Shown in pieces: positions 54,993 through 64,000 of a DNA stretch of 64,000 bases. A model generated the notes under the pieces. That model worked only from the letters and a program-made list of their open reading frames with translations. It was not told where the DNA came from and ran no database searches. The stretch is from the NCBI RefSeq assembly GCF_013394855.1, contig NZ_JABMLK010000001.1, positions 2,961,283-3,025,282 on the forward strand, read 5' to 3'. The stretch comes from Limnobaculum xujianqingii (lineage in GTDB: Bacteria; Pseudomonadota; Gammaproteobacteria; Enterobacterales; Enterobacteriaceae). Every line of letters starts with the position of its first letter. Position 1 is the stretch's first letter. The translations under genes were made by a program, and so were the position numbers.

Positions 54993-57125
54993 ATGGAAAA
55001 TACATCACAGATCCGTGAGCTTACGCTGCGCGGAATTATCATTGGTGCGTTGATTACCGTGGTATTCACTGCATCAAACGTCTACTTAGGGTTGAAAGTT
55101 GGTTTAACCTTTTCATCCGCGATCCCCGCTGCTGTTATCTCAATGGCAGTACTGCGCTTCTTTTCGAAGTCGAATATTTTAGAAAATAACATGGTACAAA
55201 CGCAGGCATCTGCTGCCGGTACGTTGTCATCGGTTATTTTTATCCTCCCCGGCCTGTTAATGATTGGCTATTGGAACAGCTTCCCGTTCTGGCAGACGTT
55301 ATTGATCTGCTCTGCGGGCGGTATGTTAGGGGTAGTGTTCTCTATTCCGTTGCGTCATGCGATGGTGGTGAAGAGCAATCTGCCCTATCCGGAAGGGGTT
55401 GCCGCGGCAGAGATTCTGAAAGCTGGTTGTAATGACTATGTGGATGAGAACGATCGGTTAGTCAGCACTAATGAAGGTGCTGGTGAAGATAAAGACAACG
55501 GTTTCCGCGACATTCTGTTTGGTGGCTTTATTGCCGCAGCTGTTAGTTTTGCTACTAATGGCCTGCGTGTTTTGGCTGACGGTGCCAGCTACTGGTTCAC
55601 TCAGGGTCGTGCCATTTTCCAGATTCCGTTAGGCTTCTCTTTAGCGTTGCTGAGTGCGGGTTATCTGATTGGGATTGCGGCAGGTATTGCCATTCTGGTG
55701 GGCTCAATTATTGCCTGGGGCATTGCGATTCCAATTATTAGCTCATTAACCGACAGTGCGGAAGGATTGGCTACGTTAAGTTCCTGGGGCGTTTCGGTGC
55801 CTATGGATATCGTAGACAGCGGTTCTATTAGTGCACTGGCGATGACGCTGTGGAAAACTAACGTGCGTTTTATCGGTGCTGGTACATTAGCCATCGCCGC
55901 TATCTGGACGCTGCTGACGCTGGTTAAGCCAATTATTGAAGGAATGAAAACGTCTCTGCGTGCGTTAAATAGTAATAACACCGGAGAAGTGATTCCAAGA
56001 ACTGAACTGGACCTGTCTCCAAAGATTGTTTTATTAATCAGCGTAGTGATGTTCCTGGTACTGATTGGAACCTTCTACTCTTTCGTTGCTGATAGCGGTT
56101 TATCAGCTACAACGGCCTGGGGTCTGGTGTTTGCTTCAGTTATTTTTGCTTTCCTGATTGGTTTCCTGGTTGCTGCGGCCTGTGGTTATATGGCGGGCCT
56201 TGTGGGCTCATCAGCCAGTCCAATCTCTGGTATTGGGATTATTGCGATTACGGCAATCTCTCTGCTGCTGCTGTTCTTAGGTGGCCTGAATGGGATGCTG
56301 GAAACCGAGCAGGGTACTAACTTTGCTACCGCGCTGGCGATTTTTACCACCAGTGCAGTTTTGGCCATTGCGACCATCTCTAACGATAACCTGCAGGATT
56401 TGAAAACCGGCTATCTGGTAAAAGCGACGCCATGGCGTCAGCAGGTTGCGTTATTGATTGGTTGTGTTGTCGGTGCGGCAGTTATTTCTCCGGTGCTGGA
56501 GCTGCTGTATAACGCTTATGGCTTTACCGGTGCAACACCTCGTCCGGATATGGACCCAAATCAGGTACTGGCTGCTCCGCAGGCCACTTTAATGACCACT
56601 ATTGCCAAAGGTATCTTCTCCCATAAACTGGAATGGACCATGATCATCACCGGTCTGGTGGTGGGTGCGGTAGTGATTATGATTGATGTGATGCTGGCTA
56701 AGAAAGGCAGCAAGTTACGCATTCCTGCACTGGCTGTGGGTATGGGTATTTATCTGCCGCCGGCAATCACCGCTCCGCTAATCATTGGTTCTGTACTCTC
56801 CTGGCTGGTAGCCTCTCAGGTGAAAAAACGTGCTCAGGCGCAGAATGGTGATTTCAAAGAGATGTATAAGCCGGTTGAACGTAAAGGTGCTCTGATCGCC
56901 TCTGGTCTGATCGTCGGTGAAAGTCTGGTGGGTGTTGCGCTGGCGGTGCTGATCGTTATTAGTATCAGTAATGGCGGTAGTGATGCGCCTCTGTCTATCA
57001 GCTCATGGCTTGAGCCAATCTTTGGTAGCTCAGGCGTAGTTGAGCAGTTGTTAGGCCTGGCGGTGTTTGTGTTTATTTGTATCTTATTTGTCAGACGTGT
57101 TTTAAGTGCACTGAAGACTAAATAA
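54993..57125 (+). CDS. OPT-family oligopeptide transporter
   Basis: A 710 aa inner-membrane transporter with about 16 hydrophobic segments. OPT family signs: RELTLRGIIIGALITVVFTASNVYLGLKVG-type N-terminus, NMVQTQASAAGTLSS, and PYPEGVAAAEILKAG around residue 130. OPT proteins import peptides or metal chelates by proton symport. It is a single gene with its own terminator. The exact substrate is unknown. Confidence 0.92.
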   Translation: MENTSQIRELTLRGIIIGALITVVFTASNVYLGLKVGLTFSSAIPAAVISMAVLRFFSKSNILENNMVQTQASAAGTLSSVIFILPGLLMIGYWNSFPFWQTLLICSAGGMLGVVFSIPLRHAMVVKSNLPYPEGVAAAEILKAGCNDYVDENDRLVSTNEGAGEDKDNGFRDILFGGFIAAAVSFATNGLRVLADGASYWFTQGRAIFQIPLGFSLALLSAGYLIGIAAGIAILVGSIIAWGIAIPIISSLTDSAEGLATLSSWGVSVPMDIVDSGSISALAMTLWKTNVRFIGAGTLAIAAIWTLLTLVKPIIEGMKTSLRALNSNNTGEVIPRTELDLSPKIVLLISVVMFLVLIGTFYSFVADSGLSATTAWGLVFASVIFAFLIGFLVAAACGYMAGLVGSSASPISGIGIIAITAISLLLLFLGGLNGMLETEQGTNFATALAIFTTSAVLAIATISNDNLQDLKTGYLVKATPWRQQVALLIGCVVGAAVISPVLELLYNAYGFTGATPRPDMDPNQVLAAPQATLMTTIAKGIFSHKLEWTMIITGLVVGAVVIMIDVMLAKKGSKLRIPALAVGMGIYLPPAITAPLIIGSVLSWLVASQVKKRAQAQNGDFKEMYKPVERKGALIASGLIVGESLVGVALAVLIVISISNGGSDAPLSISSWLEPIFGSSGVVEQLLGLAVFVFICILFVRRVLSALKTK

Positions 57126-57146
57126 GTTATAACTAAAAGTAACATG

Positions 57147-57176
57147 AAGCCCAGCGATGAAAATCGCTGGGCTTTT
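57147..57176 (+). terminator. Rho-independent terminator of the OPT gene
   Basis: AAGCCCAGCGAT-GAAA-ATCGCTGGGCTT followed by TT, 22 bp after the stop codon. Strong GC stem with a classic GAAA loop. Confidence 0.9.
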
Positions 57177-57204
57177 CTATTATGATCGGCAAATAATCAT
57201 AATA

Positions 57205-57606
57205 TTAAAAAATGCCTTCAAACGGGTTCCAGCTGTCACTGCCTTTCACTTCTTTTAGATAGTAGGCGTAATTAGCCGTCATTGACCACATCATGGCACA
57301 AGCTACGTTAATACCTGTATTTGCACCGTTTGGCAGGTAAGTACCGGTTATTGTTTCAATAACAACGATAACAATACCGATGCCAATAGCAATGCCGAAT
57401 AACACCAGATTCTTTTTCCATAGCCCTAAAACAAAGAAATAAATAAAGCCGAAAAAGAATGCGATGATATTCATACTAAATAAAATTCTACGCATTGGTT
57501 TTTCAGCTTTAATCGCTGCTTTATGTTCAGGTGTTTTTGGTGAGCCATACTGATCAAAGAAAGCAAAACGTGTTTGCCATTTTTCAGAATATTTACTTCT
57601 ATCCAT
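57205..57606 (-). CDS. DUF2628-like small membrane protein
   Basis: A 133 aa protein: a charged N-terminus (KWQTRFAFFDQYGSPKTPEHKAA), then hydrophobic helices at about 42-62 and 66-88, and a C-terminus GSDSWNPFEGIF. The arrangement resembles DUF2628 proteins, but I am not certain. A decayed copy of its 3' end and upstream region is found at 59321-59388, on the other side of the toxin-antitoxin genes. Confidence 0.75.
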   Translation of the reverse strand: MDRSKYSEKWQTRFAFFDQYGSPKTPEHKAAIKAEKPMRRILFSMNIIAFFFGFIYFFVLGLWKKNLVLFGIAIGIGIVIVVIETITGTYLPNGANTGINVACAMMWSMTANYAYYLKEVKGSDSWNPFEGIF

Positions 57607-57858
57607 TATATTTCTAAGTCCTTATTATAATTATTTACTAATCATTTACCGGCTTATATATATTCAACAAGCCGGACGGGAAATACTATGTTTGAGTTAT
57701 CAGATATGCAAGTATAAAAATGACGATTAAACAGTGAGTTGTATTTTTATTAATGCGTGTAAGATAGCTTTATTTATCGTGTGTTATTGAAATTAATCAA
57801 TGAGTTATTTTTAGATTGTTAAATCTATATTCGATTAAGGTAGCTTTAGTATCAATAC

Positions 57859-58461
57859 TTATTGCGTTATCTTATCAGGCTGTTGCTCAGGATGGTCAAA
57901 TAAGAACGAATTCAATAAAGCCAATGGTTCACGAAAGAACGCGCGCCTTGTTTCCCGACTTTCTCTTCCCACAGCGGCGGGTAGCTCTGAAATATCTTCA
58001 ATTCCCGAACGTCTGGCCAGCATAAATGAACGTAGCATATGAAAATCGCTGGTAACGATGACCGTTTTACCAAGCTCAGTCAGTGAACGGGAATAGATAA
58101 ACTGATGGATGGTACGAGTTGATTGATCCTCTTCATAAATACGCTGACTCTCAATGCCGTTATTGATTAAGTAGCTTTTCATGACGCTGGATTCGGTTGC
58201 CGTCTCCTTTCTTCCCTGACCACCACAAACAATCACTCTGGTATTGGGATTTTCTTTAAGATAAGGAATTGCTACGTCTAAACGTTCACGCAGTGTCCTG
58301 CTGGGTTTTGCCGGATTACCAATAACCTGTGCACCAAGGATAATCATTGAGTCAGCACCCGCTTCCGGTTCAATTCCTTTATAGTGTGCAATCAGCACGT
58401 TGCCGATAATAAAAAACGGTAACAGAAATGAGAGGCTGTATTTTAGTAGTTTCCCTGGCAT
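57859..58461 (-). CDS. SanA/ElyC/YdcF-type DUF218 protein
   Basis: A 200 aa protein with an N-terminal membrane anchor (about 8-26, LSFLLPFFIIGNVLIAHY) and a DUF218 fold: DSMIILGAQVIGNPAKPS, RVIVCGGQGRKE, TATESSVMKSYLINNGI, STRTIHQFIYS, and VTSDFHMLRSFMLARRSG. Relatives (SanA, ElyC) act in envelope integrity and vancomycin tolerance. Single gene; exact role not known. Confidence 0.85.
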   Translation of the reverse strand: MPGKLLKYSLSFLLPFFIIGNVLIAHYKGIEPEAGADSMIILGAQVIGNPAKPSRTLRERLDVAIPYLKENPNTRVIVCGGQGRKETATESSVMKSYLINNGIESQRIYEEDQSTRTIHQFIYSRSLTELGKTVIVTSDFHMLRSFMLARRSGIEDISELPAAVGRESRETRRAFFREPLALLNSFLFDHPEQQPDKITQ

Positions 58462-58699
58462 TGAGGCTATCCGTAGTGAAGTATGAGAATCAGGATATTA
58501 AACCCGTTGTGTGAAGCGTTGGTGAAATGAACCAGATCTTTGATGGATGTTATCTGGGGTAAAATTAGTAATAAATTTTACCCCCTCTTTGGTTTTAGGT
58601 TATATAATGGAAGAATCAGGCATCAACTAAGATATCGACCATTACTGTGCAATAAGACAGATTAGTGTATCTGGTGCTGGAACAGACGAGGTATGAAAA

Positions 58700-58972
58700 A
58701 TGACTACAACTATCTCACAAAAAGCCGCAAGAGAAATGTTGGGAACCCCAGAGAATTTTTCTGGTGGTGTACTGGTAACTAAAAATGGCGTAGCTGAATT
58801 ATTTATTCAAACTGCCGCAGAACGTGAAGAAGAATTGGTTGCACGCTCTATGGAACGGCAATCGAATGCACTGTTGAAACTGGCTATGCTGGCAAAACAA
58901 GATGTTGATAATCAGCGTGTGATGACTCCGGGAGAAGCGCTTCGCCGGCGTAAAGAAGCGCGTAATAAATAG
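58700..58972 (+). CDS. Antitoxin, Phd/YefM-like
   Basis: A 90 aa protein with the Phd/YefM pattern: a short N-terminal DNA-binding fold (SQKAAREMLG...GGVLVTKNGVAELFIQTAAERE) and a charged C-terminal tail (TPGEALRRRKEARNK) that would wrap the toxin. It is 11 bp upstream of a RelE/ParE-like gene, the standard toxin-antitoxin order. It probably represses its own promoter. Confidence 0.85.
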   Translation: MTTTISQKAAREMLGTPENFSGGVLVTKNGVAELFIQTAAEREEELVARSMERQSNALLKLAMLAKQDVDNQRVMTPGEALRRRKEARNK

Positions 58973-58983
58973 TTTGGAATGAT

Positions 58984-59319
58984 ATGGCTTATAGTCTGTT
59001 TATTGCCGAAACGGCGTATCGATCGCTGGAAGTGATTGAGGATTATCAAACCGTCTTGCATGGTGTCGCTGAGGCTCAGAAGGTGACAGATAATCTACTT
59101 AGCTTATCTGCAAAAGAAATCGCAGAGTCACCATTACGTTATGGTTACAATCATATGGCGACCGATAAGGGATTACGCCTGAGACAATGGTATGATAAAG
59201 AGCAGAAGCATCGGGTACTTTATGAAATTACTGAAAATAATGAAGTCTATGTTCTGTTGTATGTCAGTGTTAAGCAGGATTTAGAGCAATTGTTATATCA
59301 GTTGCTTATTAGCTTCTAG
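58984..59319 (+). CDS. Toxin, RelE/ParE superfamily
   Basis: A 111 aa protein with the RelE/ParE fold pattern: N-terminal beta strand MAYSLFIAETAYRSL, two helices, then RLRQWYDKEQKHRVLYEITENNEVYVLLYVSVKQD. Forms a module with the antitoxin gene. Whether it cuts mRNA on the ribosome (RelE) or poisons gyrase (ParE) cannot be decided from the sequence. Confidence 0.85.
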   Translation: MAYSLFIAETAYRSLEVIEDYQTVLHGVAEAQKVTDNLLSLSAKEIAESPLRYGYNHMATDKGLRLRQWYDKEQKHRVLYEITENNEVYVLLYVSVKQDLEQLLYQLLISF

Positions 59320-59320
59320 C

Positions 59321-59388
59321 CAATATTAAAAATACCTTCAAATGATTCCAGCCATCACTACCAAGTCCTTATTATGATTATTCACCAT
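59321..59388 (-). pseudogene. Relic of a second DUF2628-like gene
   Basis: 59321-59362 matches the 3' end of the gene at 57205 (shared AATATTAAAAA, CCTTCAAA, TTCCAGC, TCACT), and the directly joined 59363-59388 matches its upstream region at 57616 (AAGTCCTTATTAT, ATTATT). The middle ~370 bp are missing. It starts two bases after the toxin stop. Confidence 0.7.
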
Positions 59389-59407
59389 TCTACTGAAAGG
59401 CTGAGTG

Positions 59408-60772
59408 TTATTTGCCAATACAAAAACTTGAGAAAATCCGTCCCAGCAAATCATCAGAAGTAAATTCACCGGTAATTTCGCTGAGTGCCTGTTGTGCCTG
59501 ACGAAGCTCTTCTGCCAGCAGCTCTCCTGCGCGAGCGCTTACTAACTGATCCATACCCTGGTCCAGATGTTGTGCAGCAGTTTCCAGCGCCTGCAGGTGG
59601 CGGCGGCGAGCCAGAAAGCCTCCTTCAGTATTGCTGGTAAAGCCCATACTTTCTTTAAGATGATTGCGCAGTGCTTCCACACCTTCACCGGTGCGTGCTG
59701 ACAGACGGATAAGTGAGTGACTGTTCACTTCACTGATACCCAGAGTTTCGCCGGTTAAATCAGCTTTATTGCGTACTACAGTAATCGGCAGCGTCTTGGG
59801 TAAGCGAGCCATAAACTCTGGCCAGATATGTTCTGGTTCAATTGCATCGGTGGTGGTGCCATCGACCATAAACAGCACCCGATCGGCCTGTTCGATTTCA
59901 TTCCAGGCTCGTTCAATACCAATACGTTCAACTTCATCACCGGCTTCACGCAGGCCAGCAGTATCGATAATATGCAGCGGCATACCGTCAATGTGAATAT
60001 GCTCACGCAGCACATCTCGGGTAGTGCCTGCAATGTCGGTCACAATAGCGGCTTCACGGCCTGCCAGTGCGTTTAGCAGGCTGGATTTACCGGCATTAGG
60101 GCGCCCGGCAATCACTACCTTCATTCCTTCACGCAACAGGCTACCCTGACGGGCTTCGGCTCTGACGCCGTTAAGCTCTTTCATCACTTGTTGGAGCTGA
60201 GCTTCGATTTTGCCATCGGAAAGAAAATCGATCTCTTCGTCAGGAAAGTCGATAGCAGCTTCAACATAGATACGTAAGTGAGTGAGTGCTTCAACTAATT
60301 GGTGCACGCGGCTGGAAAAAACACCCTGTAATGAATTTACCGCTGAACGTGCTGCTTGTTCTGAGCTGGCGTCGATCAAATCGGCAATGGCTTCTGCCTG
60401 TGCCAGATCTAACTTATCGTTTAGAAAAGCGCGTTCAGAAAACTCACCGGGACGGGCTATACGTACATCAGGCAGAGTCAGAATTCGCTTTAACAGCAAA
60501 TCGAGAATCACCGGGCCACCATGCCCTTGTAACTCGAGTACATCTTCACCGGTAAAAGAGTTTGGACCAGGAAAGTAGAGGGCAATTCCCTGATCGAGGG
60601 TGCTGCCGTCTGCATCTTTAAACGGCACATAGTCGGCATAGCGCGGCTGTGGAATTTTACCCAGAAGCTGCATTGCCACTTCTGCGGCTTGCTTTCCAGA
60701 AACCCGAAGTATGCCGACGCCGCCGCGTCCCGGAGGGGTGGCTTGGGCTACGATAGTATCGGTTGTATTCAT
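59408..60772 (-). CDS. mnmE: tRNA modification GTPase MnmE
   Basis: GTPase that, with MnmG, modifies U34 of tRNAs. The 454 aa protein has the N-terminal folate-binding domain ([12 protein letters not shown]), a helical domain, an inserted G domain ([14 protein letters not shown] near 222, [17 protein letters not shown]) and the C-terminal catalytic CIGK. Length equals E. coli MnmE. It lies downstream of yidC on the same strand but after a terminator, so it probably has its own promoter. Confidence 0.98.
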   Translation of the reverse strand: MNTTDTIVAQATPPGRGGVGILRVSGKQAAEVAMQLLGKIPQPRYADYVPFKDADGSTLDQGIALYFPGPNSFTGEDVLELQGHGGPVILDLLLKRILTLPDVRIARPGEFSERAFLNDKLDLAQAEAIADLIDASSEQAARSAVNSLQGVFSSRVHQLVEALTHLRIYVEAAIDFPDEEIDFLSDGKIEAQLQQVMKELNGVRAEARQGSLLREGMKVVIAGRPNAGKSSLLNALAGREAAIVTDIAGTTRDVLREHIHIDGMPLHIIDTAGLREAGDEVERIGIERAWNEIEQADRVLFMVDGTTTDAIEPEHIWPEFMARLPKTLPITVVRNKADLTGETLGISEVNSHSLIRLSARTGEGVEALRNHLKESMGFTSNTEGGFLARRRHLQALETAAQHLDQGMDQLVSARAGELLAEELRQAQQALSEITGEFTSDDLLGRIFSSFCIGK

Positions 60773-60810
60773 GATTTGGCTCTCTGAAAAGTGTATTAAG
60801 TCATTATATA

Positions 60811-60840
60811 AAAAAGGCGGTCATGGTGACCGCCTTTTAT
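60811..60840 (-). terminator. Rho-independent terminator of the rpmH-yidC operon
   Basis: Minus-strand hairpin AAAAGGCGGTCA-CCA-TGACCGCCTTTT followed by T-rich sequence, 31 bp after the yidC stop and 38 bp before the mnmE start. Confidence 0.88.
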
Positions 60841-60870
60841 CAAGCAAATTGCTGAGGTCTTACCGTCGCA

Positions 60871-62535
60871 TTAAGCGGTTTTCTTCTCTTTCTTGTCTTT
60901 CTTATCGCGACTATGCAGGCCTTTCTTCTCCAGACCACGATAGATCAGTTTCTGCTGGATAATAGTAACCAGGTTACTCACGATATAGTACAGAACCAGA
61001 CCTGATGGGAACCACAGGAAGAAGACGGTGAAAATAACCGGCATGTAAGTCATGATCTTCTGCTGCATTGGATCAGTCACCGGTGTTGGTGACATCTTCT
61101 GGATCAGGAACATGGTTCCGCCCATTAACAACGGCAGAATGTAGTACGGATCCTGTGCAGATAAGTCATGAATCCACAGGGCAAACGGCGCATGACGCAG
61201 TTCAACAGAGCCCATTAACATGTAATACAGTGCCAGGAAGATTGGCATCTGAATGATTAATGGTAAACAACCACCCAGTGGGTTAACTTTTTCTTCTTTG
61301 TACAGCGCCATCATTTCCTGACTCATGCGCTGTTTGTCATCACCAATACGCTCACGCATTGCCTGCAGTTTCGGCTGTAACAGCTTCATCTTGGCCATGG
61401 AAGTGTATTGTGCCTTCGTCAGTGGGTACATGATACCGCGCACGATAAAGGTGATAACAATGATGGAGAAGCCCCAGTTACCAACAAAGCCCTGAATAAA
61501 TTTCAGTAACTTAAACAGTGGCTGAGAGATAAACCATAACCAACCGTAATCAACTGTCAGGTCTAAGTGTTCTGCAACAGCAGCCATTTGGTTCTGAATT
61601 TCAGGACCAACCCACAGTTGAGCACCCAGCTGTTCAGTCGCACCCGGCTGAATAATTACCGGTGCATTTCTGAAGCTGATAGATGACTGACCATCATCAC
61701 CATGAGTGGTAAAGAATGTGCTTTGGCTATCGCGATTTGGGATCCAGGCAGTAGCAAAATATTGCTGCAGCATGGCAACCCAACCACCTTTAGTATCGAG
61801 TTTCAGGTTCTCATCGGCGATGTCATCAAAACTGTATTTCTTATATTTGTTGTCATCCGAAGAGTACGCTGCGCCACGATAGGTATGCAGTGCAAAGTTG
61901 TTGCTACCATTGTCACGGGCTTTTGGCAGCTTAGCGGTTTGCTTCAACTGACCAAACAGCACAACATCCATTGGTTGCTGGCTGGTATTGTTCACGATGT
62001 AGTTAACGTTAACGACATACTCACCACGCTTAAACACGAAGGTTTTGGTGTATTTCACACCATTGCTGTCGGTATAAGTCATCGGAACGGCAAGTTCGTT
62101 TTGACCATCAGCCAGCTCAAACACATCTTGTGTGGTGGTATAAAGCGGACGAGCACCGTTAGCTGGGTTATCCGGACCATTTTTACCTACCAGACCGCTA
62201 AGTGCCTGATAAGCGAAATCAGGTGCTTTTTCCAGCAGTCTGAACGGTTGCTTTGAACCTAAAGTATCAGGGTAAGCTGACAGGTCGGCTTCCTGAATAT
62301 CACCACCGCGGGTGTTGATAGTCATAGAAAGAACGTCAGTTTTCACCGTGATCAGACCGCCTTCACCTGCAGCCAGTTCTGACTGAGTGGAGCCGGCAGA
62401 TCCAGCAGTAGTGGTCGCAGTGGTTTTCTGCGCCGTTGGTGCTGGCTGTGGTGCATTATCTGTTTCCCATGCCTGCCAAATCAAAAAAGTGACAAACAGC
62501 AGGGCGACAAGAAGAAGATTACGTTGAGAATCCAT
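60871..62535 (-). CDS. yidC: Membrane protein insertase YidC
   Basis: Inserts proteins into the inner membrane alone or with SecYEG. The 554 aa protein has an N-terminal helix ([19 protein letters not shown]), a Gly/Ala/Thr linker, the large periplasmic P1 domain (about 55-345) and the conserved C-terminal helices with the cytoplasmic hairpin ([22 protein letters not shown]). The conserved Arg of TM2 is in [11 protein letters not shown]. The tail is Lys-rich. It is 2 bp after yidD, in the rpmH-rnpA-yidD-yidC operon. Confidence 0.98.
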   Translation of the reverse strand: MDSQRNLLLVALLFVTFLIWQAWETDNAPQPAPTAQKTTATTTAGSAGSTQSELAAGEGGLITVKTDVLSMTINTRGGDIQEADLSAYPDTLGSKQPFRLLEKAPDFAYQALSGLVGKNGPDNPANGARPLYTTTQDVFELADGQNELAVPMTYTDSNGVKYTKTFVFKRGEYVVNVNYIVNNTSQQPMDVVLFGQLKQTAKLPKARDNGSNNFALHTYRGAAYSSDDNKYKKYSFDDIADENLKLDTKGGWVAMLQQYFATAWIPNRDSQSTFFTTHGDDGQSSISFRNAPVIIQPGATEQLGAQLWVGPEIQNQMAAVAEHLDLTVDYGWLWFISQPLFKLLKFIQGFVGNWGFSIIVITFIVRGIMYPLTKAQYTSMAKMKLLQPKLQAMRERIGDDKQRMSQEMMALYKEEKVNPLGGCLPLIIQMPIFLALYYMLMGSVELRHAPFALWIHDLSAQDPYYILPLLMGGTMFLIQKMSPTPVTDPMQQKIMTYMPVIFTVFFLWFPSGLVLYYIVSNLVTIIQQKLIYRGLEKKGLHSRDKKDKKEKKTA

Positions 62536-62537
62536 TA

Positions 62538-62798
62538 TTAATGTTCTCTATTATGGTCAGTATTGTTAGGCGGAACTGGATCATCACCACCCGCATGTAA
62601 AGGATGGCATTTTAATACGCGTTTGATTGTCAACCAACTACCTTTCACTACGCCAAACCTGCTCAATGCCTCAATTCCGTATTGAGAACAGGTAGGACGA
62701 AACCGGCAATGTGGTCCAAGTAACGGGCTGATTACCAGTTGATAACCCCGAATCAACATAATCAAGATGCGGGAACCAGCCGACAATGACGACGCCAT
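62538..62798 (-). CDS. yidD: Membrane protein insertion efficiency factor YidD
   Basis: Small protein of 86 aa that helps YidC-dependent insertion. Family motif: [27 protein letters not shown] with the conserved Cys, then [18 protein letters not shown]. Its start lies inside the 3' end of rnpA (37-base overlap in another frame), as in E. coli. Confidence 0.96.
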   Translation of the reverse strand: MASSLSAGSRILIMLIRGYQLVISPLLGPHCRFRPTCSQYGIEALSRFGVVKGSWLTIKRVLKCHPLHAGGDDPVPPNNTDHNREH

Positions 62799-63127
62799 AA
62801 CTTATCCAATGTTTCTGTCAGCGCGCAATTATCCAGATCGGCAATACCTTTTTTGGCTATTACAATAAAATCCATGGAGGGGAGGTCATGTTGACGTGTA
62901 CGAAAACTTTCGCGGGTGAGGCGTTTAATTCGGTTACGTTCATGAGCTCGTTTCACGTATTTTTTTGCAACAGTAAGACCAAGGCGCGGGTGACCCAGCG
63001 TATTTGGTCGGCCAAGAATGGTGATTTGAGGACTACCGGCTCGTTGCGGTTGCTGAAAAACAAATGTGAAAGTACTGGGAGTTAACAAACGTAACTCCCT
63101 GGGGAATGCTAGCTTAAGCTTAACCAC
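62762..63127 (-). CDS. rnpA: Ribonuclease P protein component
   Basis: Protein subunit of RNase P, which trims tRNA 5' ends. The 121 aa basic protein carries the RNR motif region [18 protein letters not shown]. The start codon is GTG (63125-63127), as in E. coli. It follows rpmH by 17 bp and overlaps yidD. Confidence 0.97.
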   Translation of the reverse strand: MVKLKLAFPRELRLLTPSTFTFVFQQPQRAGSPQITILGRPNTLGHPRLGLTVAKKYVKRAHERNRIKRLTRESFRTRQHDLPSMDFIVIAKKGIADLDNCALTETLDKLWRRHCRLVPAS

Positions 63128-63144
63128 ACAGATGGTTAACTCGA

Positions 63145-63297
<153 letters not shown>

Positions 63298-63383
63298 CTA
63301 AATCTTAATTATTACTGTCAATGCGTTTGGCTACCCGACGTGAAAACGACCGACGCCTCAATCACAATGTACAAAGAGGCGGG

Positions 63384-63412
63384 ATTGTAATAATTGTACA
63401 GCCCCGAGTCAA
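63384..63412 (-). promoter_or_regulatory. Sigma-70 promoter of the rpmH operon
   Basis: On the minus strand: -35 TTGACT (63412-63407), a 17-base spacer, -10 TACAAT (63389-63384). Distance to the rpmH start is about 100 bp, leaving a leader of about 90 bases. Confidence 0.75.
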
Positions 63413-63589
63413 TTCAGAACGCTTATCTCTGCTTAAAAACTCGTAGTTACTACTACGATCTTCAGTTTTCCGCCCTTTTGCCCTACCTTTTTATATTAAA
63501 AAGTTAATGCAAGATTAGAAAAGCGATAAACCTAAAGAGCGAGAAGAGCCACAAGTAGGGCTGAGGATTATACGTACTCCCTGAAAAAT

Positions 63590-64000
63590 CGCAAGGATCG
63601 TGAATAGATCCTTTTCATCTATATGGGATCAGCGTCGCGATCCTCAATATGACACTTAAATATGTGAGGTTATCCACAGCAATAACAAAAACCACGTTTT
63701 CCAGTGACTTCTTGTTTAATGAGTTGCTACTACAGGGCGATTTTTACTATTTTTTATCAGTAGTTTTTGATCTAAGTGACAACTTATCCTATTTATTCAG
63801 GTACACTCCTCAGAGCCTGTGGATAAAGTGACGATCTTCTGCATGGAAAGGAAGATCTCAGCGCTACTTTACGCTATCATATGTCGATACCAATTATTTG
63901 ATCCTAACCTCAGGATCGTAGAGTAACACTGGGTTTCCGTTGGACAATTTTACCCGTTGGCTGGTTCGATCCAAGGCGCAACTGTCAGTATGTTCTAAAT
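63590..64000 (+). promoter_or_regulatory. Upstream control region of dnaA
   Basis: The dnaA coding sequence should begin just right of the window. Two perfect DnaA boxes are present: TTATCCACA at 63670-63678 (plus) and on the minus strand at 63818-63826. About ten GATC sites lie between 63594 and 63970. This is the pattern of the E. coli dnaA promoter, which is repressed by DnaA and sequestered by SeqA after replication. I cannot assign the individual promoters. An open frame at 63649-63831 is a chance ORF. Confidence 0.8.

Noticed and set aside
57816..58025. Plus-strand frame with a signal-peptide-like start (ending SYQAVAQDG)
   Set aside because: It overlaps the conserved C-terminal half of the DUF218 gene on the other strand and stops after 69 codons; the hydrophobic start is probably chance.

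Overview
The window comes from the chromosome of an enterobacterium (Enterobacterales, Gammaproteobacteria) and covers the replication-origin region. It starts inside atpA and runs through the atp operon, rsmG, mnmG, oriC, mioC, asnC, asnA, viaA-ravA and kup. It ends with mnmE, yidC, yidD, rnpA, rpmH and the upstream control region of dnaA, which itself lies just past the right edge. Gene order and protein sequences are close to Escherichia coli but clearly diverged. A genus in or near Budviciaceae (Pragia, Budvicia, Limnobaculum) is possible, but this is only a guess.

Layout. 1-12.5 kb: core genes in the E. coli order, with oriC at about 6990-7330 (E. coli-like DnaA boxes, eleven GATC sites, AT-rich 13-mer region). 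12.7-20.9 kb: transport and regulation genes (kup, hsrA, a yieP-like regulator, mdtG, yieH, adeP). 20.9-25.1 kb: a minus-strand cluster of two membrane proteins sharing a repeated small helical domain, a small unknown protein and a phosphopantetheinyl transferase, followed by a plus-strand lipoprotein. 25.4-36.2 kb: a tightly packed plus-strand operon I do not recognise as a characterised system. It encodes a two-AAA-domain Clp-type ATPase, an NrdG-like radical SAM protein, a giant zinc-ribbon / kinase-like / SF1 helicase / nuclease-like protein, a coiled-coil protein and a LemA protein. The giant gene is split by a 7-bp tandem duplication exactly in its kinase catalytic loop. 36.4-50.2 kb: an orphan WaaY-like LPS kinase, mviM, a serine hydrolase, a DUF3137-LemA pair, ggt, a GFA-domain protein, rlmF, an EamA transporter, and a GIDE-LemA-membrane protein cluster carrying a partial tandem duplication. 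50.7-57.1 kb: an M20 amidohydrolase with an MHS-type transporter, an EamA transporter and an OPT transporter. 57.2-59.4 kb: a DUF2628-type protein, a SanA/YdcF-type protein and a toxin-antitoxin pair, with a relic of a second DUF2628 copy at the far side.

Non-coding structure is rich: 27 perfect copies of GGGCAAA at 42293-42481, a dispersed family of composite hairpin repeats (14.6, 42.5, 42.7, 44.9 and 53.5 kb), and a GC-rich hairpin region at 41.96-42.29 kb that resembles sequence found with P4-like satellites.

How the genes work together. The atp genes build F1Fo ATP synthase. oriC, mioC and dnaA upstream elements form the initiation control region. RavA-ViaA is a MoxR/VWA chaperone pair. 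RnpA, YidD, YidC and MnmE belong to the conserved rpmH cluster. The 25.4-36.2 kb operon is the best candidate for an undescribed system: its parts (unfoldase, radical chemistry, kinase-like sensor, helicase, nuclease-like domain, membrane LemA) suggest a regulated stress or defence machine, but this is inferred from domain content alone.
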